A stretch of 64,000 nucleotides of DNA from Hyparrhenia diplandra (GCA_015847255.1 JADLZK010002761.1:372001-436000), one strand, 5' to 3'; positions 22,959 to 34,741 are shown, counted from the stretch's first letter. The notes: generated by a model from the letters alone, not told the origin. Program-made: numbers and translations.

Positions 22959-23970
22959 ATCTCCCCCTTTTTGGTAATTGATGACAACCAAATTCACAAA
23001 GATATGAAATAAAATTCAATTGAACTTGAATTGCTTGTCCATAGCATTTTGATCATGAATCATAGTTTGGACAAACATTTCAAGGTTCGGTTTGGTAGTA
23101 GTAGCTCCCCTACATATGTGCTTCCATGTGTTTGGATCAATTTGGCACATATGTATGGATAGAAATTTGGGGAGAGATACTAATACCAAAAGAGATGCTA
23201 AGGTTCAAGAATGCGGACCTTTGAAGCGTGAAACCAATCGGAGTCCTTAGCATCAATGTAACTAGACAATTATCAAAACTCAACATACCCCATGAGATCA
23301 ACATTATAGGCTAAAATGTGAGCTTTGTCTAGATACATCCTATGCATGCTAGTTGGTCAATACACCAATCAAATTTTCAAAAACTAGCATACACCAAGCA
23401 ATCATGTATATTGAATTTAGATTGCACAATGCAACATTTCATCATGATCATGCACATACAAATGCACAAATAGTCTATGAGCTTGCTCCCCCTATTTGTG
23501 ATAACCTTTGCAACACTTTGTGACTTATTTCTCCCCCTTTGTCAACAATCACCAAAAAGGTGTAAATGAGAGAAATCAAGTCAATCAAAGGATCAAATGT
23601 GGTCTCATCTAGATCACTTGCCTTTCCATGTATTCAAGTTTGAACCAAGGACAAGCTTGTTCACACCTCATATGCATAAGGGTTATCTTGCACCATGTTA
23701 AAATACACATCAATAGCTCATTTTCTAGAGTTGACACTAGGATTGCAAGCACATAAACATGTCATATGCCACCACTAGTTCATAAAACCAATCAAAGCAA
23801 TAGTGGTGCCACACATACATTGAAATCATTTTATTTTCCATGAATGAGCCTATTAAACATGCATGATTGCTAGATGCACTAACAAGTCCTTAGCAAGTAT
23901 GAATGCCATGACAAACAACTTTTACCTTGGGGTTTGTCGAAGGAGAGGCATGTCATATAAGTGGGGTACA
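22959..23970 (-). other. Spacer with multiple polypurine tracts of the Sirevirus-like element
   Basis: Three minus-strand AAAGGGGGAGA- or ATAGGGGGAGC-like purine runs occur at about 22961-22970 (adjacent to the LTR), 23486-23495 and 23531-23540. The first is the expected plus-strand primer. Extra upstream copies are a described Sirevirus feature. I see no env-like frame. Confidence 0.7.
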
Positions 23971-24657
23971 TCAACTCAAGTTGGAGAAGTCAATAATGTT
24001 CAATTCTCCCTTTAGCGTGCAAAATCTTTTCTCATCAAGTGGCTTGGTGAATATGTCGGCTAGTTGATCTTCGGTGCCAATGCCCATGATACAAATGTCA
24101 CCCTTTTGTTGATGATCTCTTATGAAGTGGTGCCTTATATCAATGTGCTTTGTTCTTGGATGTTGAACCGGATTTTGAGTCATCTTTCTAGCACTTTCAT
24201 TGTCACAAAACAATGGAACTTTTTCAAATTTGAATCCAAAATCCTTCAATGTTGACCTCATCCATAGCAATTGAGTGCAACAACTTCCCGCACTAATGTA
24301 TTCGGCTTCGGCGGTAGAGAGAGCAACACTATTTTGCTTCTTTGAAGACCATGATACTAGTGACCTCCCAAGAAATTGACATGTGCCACTTGTGCTCATT
24401 CTATTTATCTTGCACCCTCCATAGTCGGAATCCGAATATCCAATCAAATCAAACTTGGATCCCTTTGGATACCATAGTCCAACATCTTGTGTGCCCTTCA
24501 AGTACCTCACTATTCTCTTTGTTGCTTTGAGGTGACTTTCTCTTGGATCGGATTGATATCTAGCACACATGCCCACACTAAATGCTATGTCCGGTCTTGA
24601 TGCGGTTGCATAGAGCAAACTACCAATCATGGACCTATATTTCTTTTGCTCAACCAT
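23971..24657 (-). pseudogene. pol: copia RNase H
   Basis: This is the continuation of the RT frame on the far side of the solo LTR. Key segments are YRSMIGSLLYATASRPDI, GYSDSDYGGCKINRMSTSG, ALSTAEAEYISAGSCC, LFCDNESARKM, HPRTKHIDIRHHFIRDH and TEDQLADIFTKPLD. Catalytic Asp/Glu positions are present. It ends normally about 1 kb before the 3' LTR. Confidence 0.9.
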
Positions 24658-24779
24658 GTTGCCACTAGGTCGGGTCTAAGCTTCCATTTGTTCCCATTGG
24701 TGTGGACATTGACTTGGCATCTTGAAGATCAAACTTCTTGATCATATCCTTGATGTACTTGCCTTGACTAATGAATGTG

Positions 24780-26497
24780 TGTTGGTATTTCTAACGTCAC
24801 TAACTAGTAATGGCGTTTAGAAAGAATATCAGATGTTGCTTCAGATAAAACTAAAAGAAATATTCATTGCAGTTCATAGCATATCTGAAAAGGTTGTCAT
24901 CCCTATAGTTAAACTACTAATATGCAAAGAATAAAATATTCGTACTATGCCTTGATAACTTCTTAATAAGTAAATAAACAATTATAACTGGGTATCCGCA
25001 AGCGCACAGATATGAATATACCATTGTAGCATTTTAACCGGGAGTAAGAACCAGGTGTTGAATTTATATTCTACCACAGGGAAAGAAGTCTTCTATCATG
25101 AATTAACTATGCATAGGTGCTAAACATCATAATCATCTCTCGTGTGCAAAGCTTAAGTGTTAAACTTATCAATTAATTAAACAAGGATCAAAGTTCACAA
25201 TAAAGATAATGATAAAGTTCTTGATAAATAGATTCAACCAAAGTCATATCTAAGTGGGCGAAAATAGAAAGTGTCAAACAGTGGACGATAGCAATTCATA
25301 GGCTAGCTAGCATTAGAAACTCCAATATGTAACTCTAAACTATAAGTTAGGATCTACTCAATTAGTGCAATACATCTAACAATCATTGAAGAAAGACTAA
25401 TTAAATCCTTACATGAGGACAGAATCCGTGAAGACTAAGGCCTAAACTTAGAACAACCCGAATAATATCATCCGCTAGGCCTACATACGGGGATGGATTG
25501 CAAAGGACTCAATGGTCTTTGTCACCACCACGATCTACCACACGACCCGGCACATAGGGTGCAAACGCAGGTAAATAAGATCTAATCACCACGATTACAT
25601 CATCTCTACCACTCACCCATGATATCAATAGATGAGCGCTATACGAATCCATGTATGAACATAACAAGATAATTCAGCTATGCTAAACGTGTAATCAAAG
25701 TAAATACTAGAACAAATAATCTCGAATATAAACATGATCAAGATATTCATATTAAGAACGTGTGCGGAACTTGAAGACTACTTACAATGAAGAACTTACA
25801 AGAACGAGGCCCGATCTTGAGCCGGCCTCCGACGATCGGAGCGGATTTCTCCCTTCCTACTAGTTCTAGTCTTGATTGCTACTCTTCCTAAAGCGATGTT
25901 TCTGGCGTGGGATATGACTTGGATCTTGAAGCGTTGTTGCTGAATTGAGAACTTGATGATCTGAAAAGGGGGTCTAGGGGTCTATATATATGGGTCTTCT
26001 TATGTCCCTTCGCCTTCAGCAGAGCGATGTGGTACTAATCTTTGATTCATCTCGTGCTTCTACCGACGCCCTCGGATCAAACCGACGTTAAACAACCGGT
26101 TTAGATTGCGTCTTAGAGGCGGTGGAGGAAGGTTTCGAGACGAGGGGCTTGCTTGGTGGCCAAGTAGGGCCGATCGGCCCTGGGGAGTCCCCCCGGGTCC
26201 CGTCGTCGCGTCGTGGCTTCCGGAGTCTTCTAGATGATGTTTTCTTCGGTGTCAAGTTTGGTCCATGTCGGGATTAATCCGGGACCTCTAGAGTCTTTCT
26301 GAGTTGGATTGCGTTGCGTCGCGTAGTCGTATGGCTCGCGAACTCGCTGTTTTTTCTGTTTAGTCCCTCGCAATTCAAACATTACCAAAACTGATGGAAA
26401 TATGTTAGTGACCCCCTATTCTAGGTTGTTTTTATTATTTATACCCCTTTCTCATGTTTAATTGATTAATAATTTTATATGATAACAAGTGTCAACA
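24780..26497 (-). mobile_element. Second solo LTR, related but divergent gypsy family
   Basis: 1718 bp between perfect ATGTG duplications (24775-24779 and 26498-26502), splitting the copia pol gene. On the minus strand it starts TGTTGACACTTGTTATCATA and ends GTTAGAAATACCAACA. These ends are nearly the same as those of the LTR family at 19714, 39215 and 59091, but the interior is clearly divergent. A TATATATA motif near 25985 is the likely promoter. Confidence 0.82.
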
Positions 26498-27656
26498 ATG
26501 TGTCATTCTTCATTTGCTTGATTTGAAGTCCTAGGAAGAAGGTGAGCTCTCCAAGCATTGACATTTCAAACTCATTGGCCATCATCTTAGCAAACTCTTC
26601 ACAAAACTCTTGATTGGTTGACCCAAAGATAATGTCATCAATATATATTTGCAACACAAACAAATCATTGCCAATCTTCTTAGTGAAGAGGGTGGTGTCC
26701 ACCTTGCCCATCTTGAACCCTTTAGAGAGGAGAAAATCTCTCAACCTCTCATACCATGCTCTAGGTGCTTGCTTCAAGCCGTACAAAGCCTTCTTCAACT
26801 TGTGGACATGGTTGGGATACTTTTCATCTTCAAAGCCCGGTGGTTGTTCAACATATACCAACTCATTGATGAAGCCATTTAAGAATGCACTCTTCACATC
26901 CATTTGATAGAGCTTGATGTCATGTGCACATGCATAGGCAAGCAAGATTCTAATTGCCTCAAGTCTAGCAACCGGTGCATAGGTCTCTCCAAAGTCAAGA
27001 CCTTCTACTTGTGTGTACCCTTGAGCTACTAGCCTTGCCTTGTTTCTAACCACAATCCCATCTTGATCTTGCTTGTTCTTGAAGACACACTTGGTTCCAA
27101 TCACATTATAGTTCTTTGGCCTTTCCACCAATTTCCAAACATCATTCCTCTTGAAGTTGTTCAATTCTTCATGCATAGCATTGATCCAATCTTCCTTCTT
27201 TAGTGCCTTCTCAATATTTTCGGGCTCCTCTTGAGCTACAAAGGCATGGCGAGCACAAAATGATGCTAATCTTCCTCTAGTGATCACTCCACTATTGATA
27301 TCTCCCATGATTTGATCAATTGGATGATCTCTTGCAATGTTGGTAGGTTGCATCACTTGTACTTGATGACTAGGATGAGTGGATGGACTAGCTTGTTGCT
27401 CTTGAACTTCATCTTGAGTACCACTAGTGCTTGCTTCATTTGCCTCATTTGCTTCAATCTCAACCGTAGTGGTAGGCAATGGAGTGTCATCATCATCACC
27501 AACTTGCCTAGGCCGAATATCACCAATGTCCATATTCCTCATTGCATTCTCCAAGTTGGAACCACTCACATCATCATGATTTTCAACTTCATTTTGAGAA
27601 CCTTGGGTTTCATCAAATTCAACATCATGAACCTCTTCAAGTTTGCCACTACCCAA
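26475..27656 (-). pseudogene. pol: reverse transcriptase (interrupted by solo LTR)
   Basis: Copia RT with NVIGTKCVFKNKQDQDG, KARLVAQGYTQVEGLDFGET, YAPVARLEAIRILLAYA, QMDVKSAFLNGFINELVYV, PPGFE and the active site LQIYIDDIIFGST. The coding sequence stops at LGLQIKQMKND, where the solo LTR at 24780-26497 has been inserted. Confidence 0.88.
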
Positions 27657-27659
27657 GTT

Positions 27660-28868
27660 CTAAACTCTATATGCTTTGCTTGTGGTTGAATATCCAACTA
27701 GGAACCCTTCATCACATTTCTTGTCAAACTTGGCTAATCTTGTTCCTTTCTTGAGAATGTAGCATTTGCATCCAAAGACTCTAAAATAACCAATGTTGGG
27801 CTTCCTTCCATTTAGCAACTCATAGGGTGTCTTGCCAAGCATCCCATGGCAATAGAGTCGGTTGCTACAATAGCAAGCCGTGTTGATTGCTTCGGCCCAA
27901 AAGGAATGGCTAACATTGTACTCACTAAGCATTGATCTTGTCATTTCAATCAAGGTTCTATTCTTCCTTTCAACTACACCATTGGATTGAGGAGTGTAGG
28001 TTGGTGAGAATTGATGTCCAATTCCAAGCTCATCACACAACTCTTCTATTCTTGTGTTCTTGAATTCACTACCATTGTCACTCCTAATCTTCTTGATGGA
28101 TGTCTCAAATTTATTTTGAACCCTCTTGACAAAAGTCTTGAAAAGCTCAAATACATCATTCTTGTCATGCAAAAAGAACACCCATGTATATCTTGTGTAG
28201 TCATCAACTATGACAAAACCATACTTGTTGCCACCAATGCTAGAATATGATGTTGGCCCAAACAAGTCCATGTGCAATAGCTCAAATGCTTTGCTTGTAC
28301 TCATTGTGCTCTTGGTTGGATGTGCATTGCCATGTTGCTTCCCGGCTTGACATGCTCTACAAGGTTTGTCCTTCTCAAACTTCACATCATCCAAGCCTTT
28401 AACCAAGTCATGCTTCATCAACTTGTTCAATTGCTTCATCCCAACATGACCAAGCCTTCTATGCCACAACCACCCTTTGCTAGCCTTTGAGAGTAGACAT
28501 GTTGTTAACTTGGCTTCTTTGGACTTGAAATCAACAAGGTAGAAATCACCATAACTAAATCCCTTGAAGATCATATTTGCACCATCACCACTAACCACTT
28601 CAACTTCTTGGCTTGTGAATATACATTTGTAGCCATGATCACAAAGTTGAGAGACCGACAATAGATTGTAATCAAGGTTGTCAACTAGCAACACTTTGGA
28701 TAAGCTCTTCTCTTGTGTAATTGCTATCTTGCCAAGACCCAATACATTGCCTTTCTTGTCGTTGCCAAATGTGATTGACTCATACTCATCAATCCCCTTG
28801 ATGCTAATTTTCTTGAACATATGAGAATCTCCGGTCATGTGTTGAGTGCACCCACTATCCATATCCAA
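27660..28868 (-). pseudogene. pol: aspartic protease active site and integrase
   Basis: In the same frame as gag after a TGA at about 28908. It starts with the protease signature DSGCTQHMTGD. The integrase zinc domain follows (WHRRLGHVGMKQLNKLM, then CRACQAGKQH). The catalytic core contains HMDLFGPT, DDYTRYTWVFFL, IRSDNGSEFKN and SPTYTPQSNGVVERKNRT, giving the D-D-E triad. The GKTPYELLNGRKPN and FGCKCYI segments are standard copia C-terminal landmarks. A TAG at 27660 separates it from the RT section, which continues in frame. Confidence 0.88.
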
Positions 28869-28907
28869 TGCTCTCCTCCGGCACGATAATTGACTTACAA
28901 AAAGAGA

Positions 28908-31016
28908 TCAATTCTTCTTAGGTACCCAATGTTGCTTGGGTCCTTCAAGGTTAGTCACCAAGGTCTTTGGTACCCAAATGGCTTTCTTCCTTGAGCCCAT
29001 CCATGGTGCACCAATGAACCTAGCACGAACACCATTGTTCTTCTTCACAAGCATATATGAATGATCAAGCTTAATGAAAGAGACATTGGTTTTCTTGTTC
29101 ATGCACTTGTGCTCTAAGTGACCAACTTGCTTGCAAGCTTTGCAATAGCTACCATTGTTCTTCACAAAACTAGTTTTATGAGTAACAAGGGCGGCCTTGC
29201 CTTTCTTGGGGATATAGCCTAGACCCTCCTTGTATAAGAATGCCCTTTGGCTACCCAAGCACATAAGCAAGCGGTCCTCACCACCATAAGCCTTAGCCAA
29301 GGTGTGATTGAGCTCCTTTACTTCCCTCTTTAAACATGCATTCTCATGAATAAGCATTGGGTTGCATATATCTTCACTAGAGATGGATGTGCTAGTGATA
29401 GAGCTAGTAGAGGCTACACATGTGGGAGATGGTTCATCAACATGAATATCACACATGATGCTAACATTGCATGTACTAACATCTTCCACAACTTGGCATA
29501 ACTTGTGCCCTTCTAGTAGAGAGGAGTGAGCTTTCTCTAACTTAGAATGAGATTTCTCAAGCTTCTTATGGTCTACCTTTAGACTCTCATAAGATGCCCG
29601 AAGCTCATCAAGTTCTTGCTTAAGGCTCTTTGTTTTCTTATGCAAGCCCTTGACCTCCTTCCTACTTTGCTTGTACATGTCAATGCAATCATCTAGCATA
29701 ATTTTCAACTCCTCCCTAGTGTGAGTTGGCTCCTCATCATCACTATCACTATCACTATCATCATCATCATCTTTAATGATAGATTGTACCTTAGTGGCCT
29801 TAGCCATGAAGCACGATGAGGGAGTGTCGAAGAGGGAGATCTTGTCATGCATGGCAAGGTGAGCTTGTCCCTTCTTCTTCTTCTTCTCCTCCTCTTCTTC
29901 ATCACTTGAAGAGGATGAGCCATCACTATCCCACATAGCCATATGTGACTCATTCTTCTTCTTGGGCTTCTTCTCCTTTTCATTCTTGGCATCATTCTTC
30001 TTTCTTGCTTTCTTGATGCCCTTCTCATCATCACTCTCATATGGGCATTCGGCTATCAAGTGACAATCATCATGACACCGAAAGCACTTCATGTTGCCTT
30101 CATTCTTGCCATCCTTGGTCTTCTTTGATGATTGCTTCTTCTTCTTGTTGATGTATGTCTTCTTCACATATTTGCCCAATCTTCTCACAAAGAGGGCCAT
30201 TTGTTCATCAACTTCACTTCCACTAGTAGAAGTGCCACTCTCATCATCACTTGATTCTTCTTTCTTCTTCTTGCCCTTTGATGATGACCTAGCCTTGAGT
30301 GCCAAGCTTTTCTTGTCCTCTTTCTTCTCTTCTTCCTTGACCTTCTTGTTTGCCTTATTAATGAGTTCTTGCTTCTTCTTATCATCTCTATAAGAGTCAT
30401 CGGTCATCACCTCATCAAGCAATTGGTTGGGTGTTAAGTCCTTCAAATTTGTTCTCACAAGCACGGTGATGAACATCCCAAACCGCTCGGGCAAGCATCT
30501 CAAGAACTTCATATTGAAGGTCTTGTCCTTGATCTCTTCTCCAAGTGCATTTAGATCATTCACCAATACTTGCATACGGTGAAACATCTCCGGCACACTC
30601 TCATCATCCTCCATCTTGAAGCTATTGAATTGCTCAAGCTTGATGTAGGCCTTTGCTTGCTTGACGCCTTCGGTGCCCTCATAGCACTATTCTAGCTTCT
30701 TCCAAATGTCATGAGCAATCTCAATTGACTTCACTTGCTCAAAGACTCTATCATTGAATGCTTCATGGAAAGCACTCACGGCAATGTCATTTGCATAGAG
30801 CTTCTTTTCTTCTATAGGTGTTGGTTGCTCTTTGTTGGCCACCTCAAACTTCTTTTCGGTCACAACCCACACTTCTCTATTGATTGACTTGAGGTGTGCG
30901 GTCATCTTCACCTTCCAATAGGCAAAGTTGGTGCCATCGAAAGGTGGCGCCTTCTTGGTGTTGTTGACATGAAAACTCAACGCCATTTTATCACCGTAGG
31001 ATGTTAAGCCACTCAA
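28908..31016 (-). pseudogene. gag polyprotein region of the Sirevirus-like element
   Basis: Begins MSGLTSYGDKMALSFHVNN with the copia gag motif KKAPPFDGTNFAYWKVKM. One in-frame TAG at about 30687 interrupts it; reading resumes in the same frame to a stop near 28908. The C-terminal part has a CCHC zinc knuckle (CFRCHDDCHLIAEC), acidic/lysine-rich coiled-coil stretches and a second Cys/His cluster (CKACKQVGHLEHKC). Gag forms the virus-like particle and binds the element RNA. The long gag with two zinc-binding clusters fits Sireviruses. Confidence 0.82.
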
Positions 31017-31025
31017 ATAATGGTG

Positions 31026-31043
31026 CCTAGCTCCGATACCACT
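31026..31043 (-). other. Primer-binding site (initiator tRNA-Met)
   Basis: Immediately inside the 5' LTR the minus strand reads AGTGGTATCGGAGC. This matches the usual copia tRNA-iMet primer site (TGGTATCAGAGC) with one difference, and it primes minus-strand cDNA synthesis. Confidence 0.85.
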
Positions 31044-32784
31044 TGAAAGGTCCTAATGGCTAGAGGGGGGGTGAATAGCCTATTAAAAATTCTACAAACA
31101 ACACTAAGCAAGGCGGTTAGTAAATAAGACGGCGTAGCGAATAAGCAAATGCTTCAAGCTAATTATGCAAGCCTCCTAGCAATTCTAGTAATTCTAGTAT
31201 CTCTAATCACAAGCAAAGGCTAGGTCGCTAAGTTACTCCTAGGTGGACAAGTAGTTCTAACTGATTCTACCACTAGGAGCTAACAATGCTAAGCAAACTA
31301 AACTAGCTACTCAAGTTAACAAACTAAGCACCCTAACAAGATATATTACCAAAGTAATGCAAGGGAGTGCTAGAATACAATACCACCGATGTAGTGTCGA
31401 GGTTGTTGCCAATCACCGTGATCATAAAGAAATCTCCAACGAGCAAGAACAAGTGATACGATGATTTTTCACCGAGGTTCACGTGCTTACCAAGACGCTT
31501 AAGTCCCTGTTGTGGCGACACACCCACTTGATGGTTGCTGTTTAATGGCGGTGCCACATCCCGGTGGGAGCTCAAGCACACCAAACACAAGAGGGGGCCA
31601 AACAAGCCACGAGCAATCCACTAGTGCTCCTTTCGCGAATCTCGGGGGGTAAGGAACGACCCCTCACAATCACCACCGGTGTGGCCTCGAACAAGCTCCA
31701 ATCGAGCTCAACACCGCCTCTTGCTCCAAGCCGCTAGGGAACCGGACAAATTCCCAAGATAACAAGAATCCCGCGGCTTCTCCAAGGATGAAGTGCTTCT
31801 AAATGCAACCGATGCAAGCAATGCACTTCTATCTCTCTCAATCTCACCAAGAATCCGAATTAGTGATGAGGAGATGAGTGGAGAGGAGTCTCAAATGCTC
31901 ACAAGCAGGTTAGAGTGTTCAAATGTGCAAGAGAGAGCTCAATGAACCGTCCATCCAAGTATATATAGAGCTCCCTCGAAATAGAGCCGTTGCTCTAAAA
32001 ATTTGTTCTCTCTGGGGTGACCGGACGCGACCGACCGGACGCACCGGGGCCGGTCCGGCAACGTCCGGCCACGCGCTGGGGCCGCTACCGACAAGGCTCG
32101 GACCCATGGTCGACAAAGACCCGACGCGGCGCCCCGGGCCGGTGGTTCCGGTACTGCGTCCGGTCAAAATCCCGAGCCAAGCCCAAAAACATGGCTACCG
32201 GAATTTTGATCGGACCCGACCATCGACCCACCGGTCGCGTGAGTCCGTCGCACCCGTCGCGCCCCGGTCCAGCGTCCGTCGATAATTTCAGCTTGTTCTT
32301 CATCTTGTTGTCGCCCATTGCTCCAACCTTGCTTCGCCTCTTGCCATAAGTTGCCAACACGCCCAATATGATCACGTTATCATGCATGTTAGCTCGTCGA
32401 TAAGTTAGGCAAGATCGAAGTTAGTGCTCTCATTGTCCTAAATGCAATATGCAAGTCAATTGACCTAGAAGCACTTCACCAAAGGATTGTCACGGCATCC
32501 CCTCTTGATAGTCGGCTATCTATCCTATAATATGATCACACGCTCTATCATGTCTTGATCACCGAAAGGAAAAACCCTATCAAGTATACCTTTGCCTTGA
32601 TCTCTCGGGTTCCTCTCAAGCCGATCACTGAGCTTGACGATCCATCAAGTCCACCGACATTGTCCATGTTCATGATCATCATGCTCCTTGTCATCCATCT
32701 AATCCTATCTCAAGTCATCACTTAGAGCAAAGGATTAGTACCACAAGTGTGTCATCAATTTCCAAAACCAAACATGAGATTTCA
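31044..32784 (-). repeat. 5' LTR of the Sirevirus-like element
   Basis: 1741 bp, with TG..CA ends. A TATA box on the minus strand (CTCTATATATACTTGG, around 31953-31968) marks the likely Pol II start. Upstream of it, at about 32010-32280, lies a CpG-rich block with repeated GCGTCCGGTC/GACCGGAC palindromic motifs, a feature reported for Sirevirus LTR regulatory regions. Confidence 0.88.
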
Positions 32785-32789
32785 CCTAG

Positions 32790-33209
32790 CTAGCTAGTAC
32801 TCTATAGTTAAGGTTCTAGTCCACTTCTACTCTGATTACCTATAAGTATTGGCAAGTATAATCTCTAAGACTAACAAAAACATCATGGAGATCGAGCTTG
32901 GTCCAAAGCTTAAACGATGCCTTGCCTAAACCTTACTTTTTGTGTCATGATGTCATGCGTGATTCTCCACAAGAGACTTATCTTCTTGAATCTGTTTTAT
33001 CGGTTGTGTCGTGTTTCTCGCATCGGTGAGATGTGTGAACAAGTCGATTTTCTTTTGAACCAATGCATGTGTGATTCATAAACATCAAAGGTGATTCCAT
33101 GCCCAACATGTGTTCGATTATATGACAACCATGCCTTTGATCCAACAGGTGATCTCCTTTCATCTTCTCCTCCATCTGACCATGCCTTTGAACCGGTTTG
33201 CTTTGCAGG
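32790..33209 (+). other. KIB copy 4 upstream region between copia element and start codon
   Basis: No coding segment. It probably corresponds to the 3' part of the 5' intron of KIB copy 4, since copies 2 and 3 have 0.5-0.9 kb introns upstream of the start codon and this ends in the same TTTGCAG acceptor. Confidence 0.45.
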
Positions 33210-34741
33210 ATGGCGCAAGCCAAGGGCTCCCCGCCATGGTCAGACCCTCGGACTAGTGTTCATTCGCCTCCCCAAGCGCGTCGACCGAGCCATCTTCCAT
33301 GCCGTCTGCTGCACGTGGCGCTCCGCAGCGCGGCAGTGCCGTCTGCCATCGCCATCGCCAGTGCCATGGCTCGTGCTTTCCTGATGGCAACGCCACCAGC
33401 TTCCCTCATGGTGAGACCTTCCAGCTGCCAAACGGAGTGCGATGCCACAACTCAAATGGAGAGTGGCTCCTCCTGTTGCGCCAAGACGACAGTTGTTTCA
33501 TTATGAACCACTTCACCAAGGCCACCGATGTGGATGGACTACAAGGAGACAGGCAAGGTATTTGTAGTCTCATTGGTTATGTGCTCCACTCGCCTTATCA
33601 CTGCCATATTCGCTGTTGGCGATATAGGTACAATTGCTCTATGCCAACCAGGGGCTGCTGCATGGTCAGTTGGTGCGCATGAGCAGTGTATGTTGCTTTC
33701 ACACATGGCCTTCTTCCAAGGGAAGCTCTACGCTCTTACTGACTGGGCCACTGGTGGCGCTGAGGATCTTATTGCCATCGACGTTGTGGATGCGAATGAC
33801 AGTGATGAGCCAAGGGTGTCTCGAATTGAGCACCTAATTAAGGGAGACTATTTGACACCTGAAATATGTTGCTGCTATAGGCGCTACCTTGTCGAATCAC
33901 ATGGAACATTGTTAATGATCCGTAGAACACATTATTCAAAACAAAATAAAAGATGGCATTTTTGTGGTCGAGAACTACGAATTTGAAGTGTTTGAGGCTG
34001 ACTTTGAGAAAGGCTTATGGGATGACGTGAGGACTTTGGGGAATCATCAAACGTTGTTCCTTGGGCAAGAAGGGACCTCTAGAGTTGTCCATGTGTCTCC
34101 CTATGATCTTTCACGCGACTGTATCTTCTTCCTTGATGATTGTCAATGTCACAACTGGCCTATCGCGAAAACTATTGAATGTTGTCAAGTATATGACATG
34201 AAAGATGAGAAGGTCTATTCACCCTCGCCTATATATGTTATCATGGAAGAGTGGAAAAGTCCGAGCAACTTGGATTTTCTCACAAGGTGTAAGTGTGTGT
34301 TCATACTTTTTTTTGCAGGCTTTAAAAATAGATAAAACTTAAAATACTACAATATTTTCCCAAAAACGTCAAATCATTTCTCATGGGCCTTCATACTGTA
34401 CTTTCTTATAGAGATAACTTGAGTCCTAAATTATGTGTGTCACAACCATATAGTATGAATAGGGGAAAAAATATGCTTACATTGGAATCCAACCATGAGC
34501 TAGCATAGGTGTGCAATAAACACATGTGTCATACGTATACGAAGTGTTTGTTACATTTGTGGTGGCTTGGAAAACACACCTTTAAGCAATAACATTTGTG
34601 GTGGCTTAGAACATATTTATTCACAATTTCACCTAAGTTTTCATTTCATTAAAAGACATGATAGTCTCTTGAACCACACCATATGCCTTAGTCTCGATGG
34701 TTTTTCCAAATGCAGTGAGACAGATAAGTTGCAAACATAAG
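33210..34741 (+). pseudogene. KIB1-4 (DUF295) F-box gene, KIB copy 4, degraded
   Basis: After the acceptor TTTGCAG (33208) the ATG at 33210 gives MAQAKGSPPWSDP. The F-box segment is shortened by a deletion and continues in another frame (LGLVFIRLPKRVDRAIFHAV). Further frame changes lead through TSFPHGETFQLPNGVRCHNS, MDYKETGKVFVVSLVMCSTR, CQPGAAAWSVGAHEQCMLLS, FEVFEADFEKGLWDDVRTLG and VHVSPYDLSRDCIFFLDD. The segment between the MNHFTKAT and MDYKETG motifs has lost sequence found in the other copies. The exon 1 donor region reads CACAAGGTGTAAGTG. The exon 2 acceptor has lost one G (GCAG|TGAGACAG), which would break the GETDKLQT frame. At least four indels and one deletion make this the most decayed copy. 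Confidence 0.75.

Larger units (their letters stand above)
19425..32784 (-). mobile_element. Sirevirus-like Ty1/copia LTR retrotransposon (with nested LTR insertions)
   Basis: A full-length element in minus orientation, flanked by a perfect 5-bp duplication CCTAG (19420-19424 and 32785-32789). The 5' LTR is 31044-32784 and the 3' LTR 19425-22958; the latter is lengthened by a solo LTR insertion. Domain order on the minus strand is gag, protease, integrase, RT, RNase H, which defines Ty1/copia. Large gag, a primer-binding site of TGGTATCGGAGC type and several copies of the AAAGGGGGAGA-like polypurine tract support the Sirevirus (SIRE/Maximus) group. Three in-frame stops and an insertion in pol make it non-autonomous now. 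No env-like ORF was seen in the roughly 1 kb between RNase H and the 3' LTR. Confidence 0.9.

Noticed and set aside
29705..30400. Antisense ORFs over copia gag
   Set aside because: Shadows of lysine/glutamate-rich gag codons; no independent motif.
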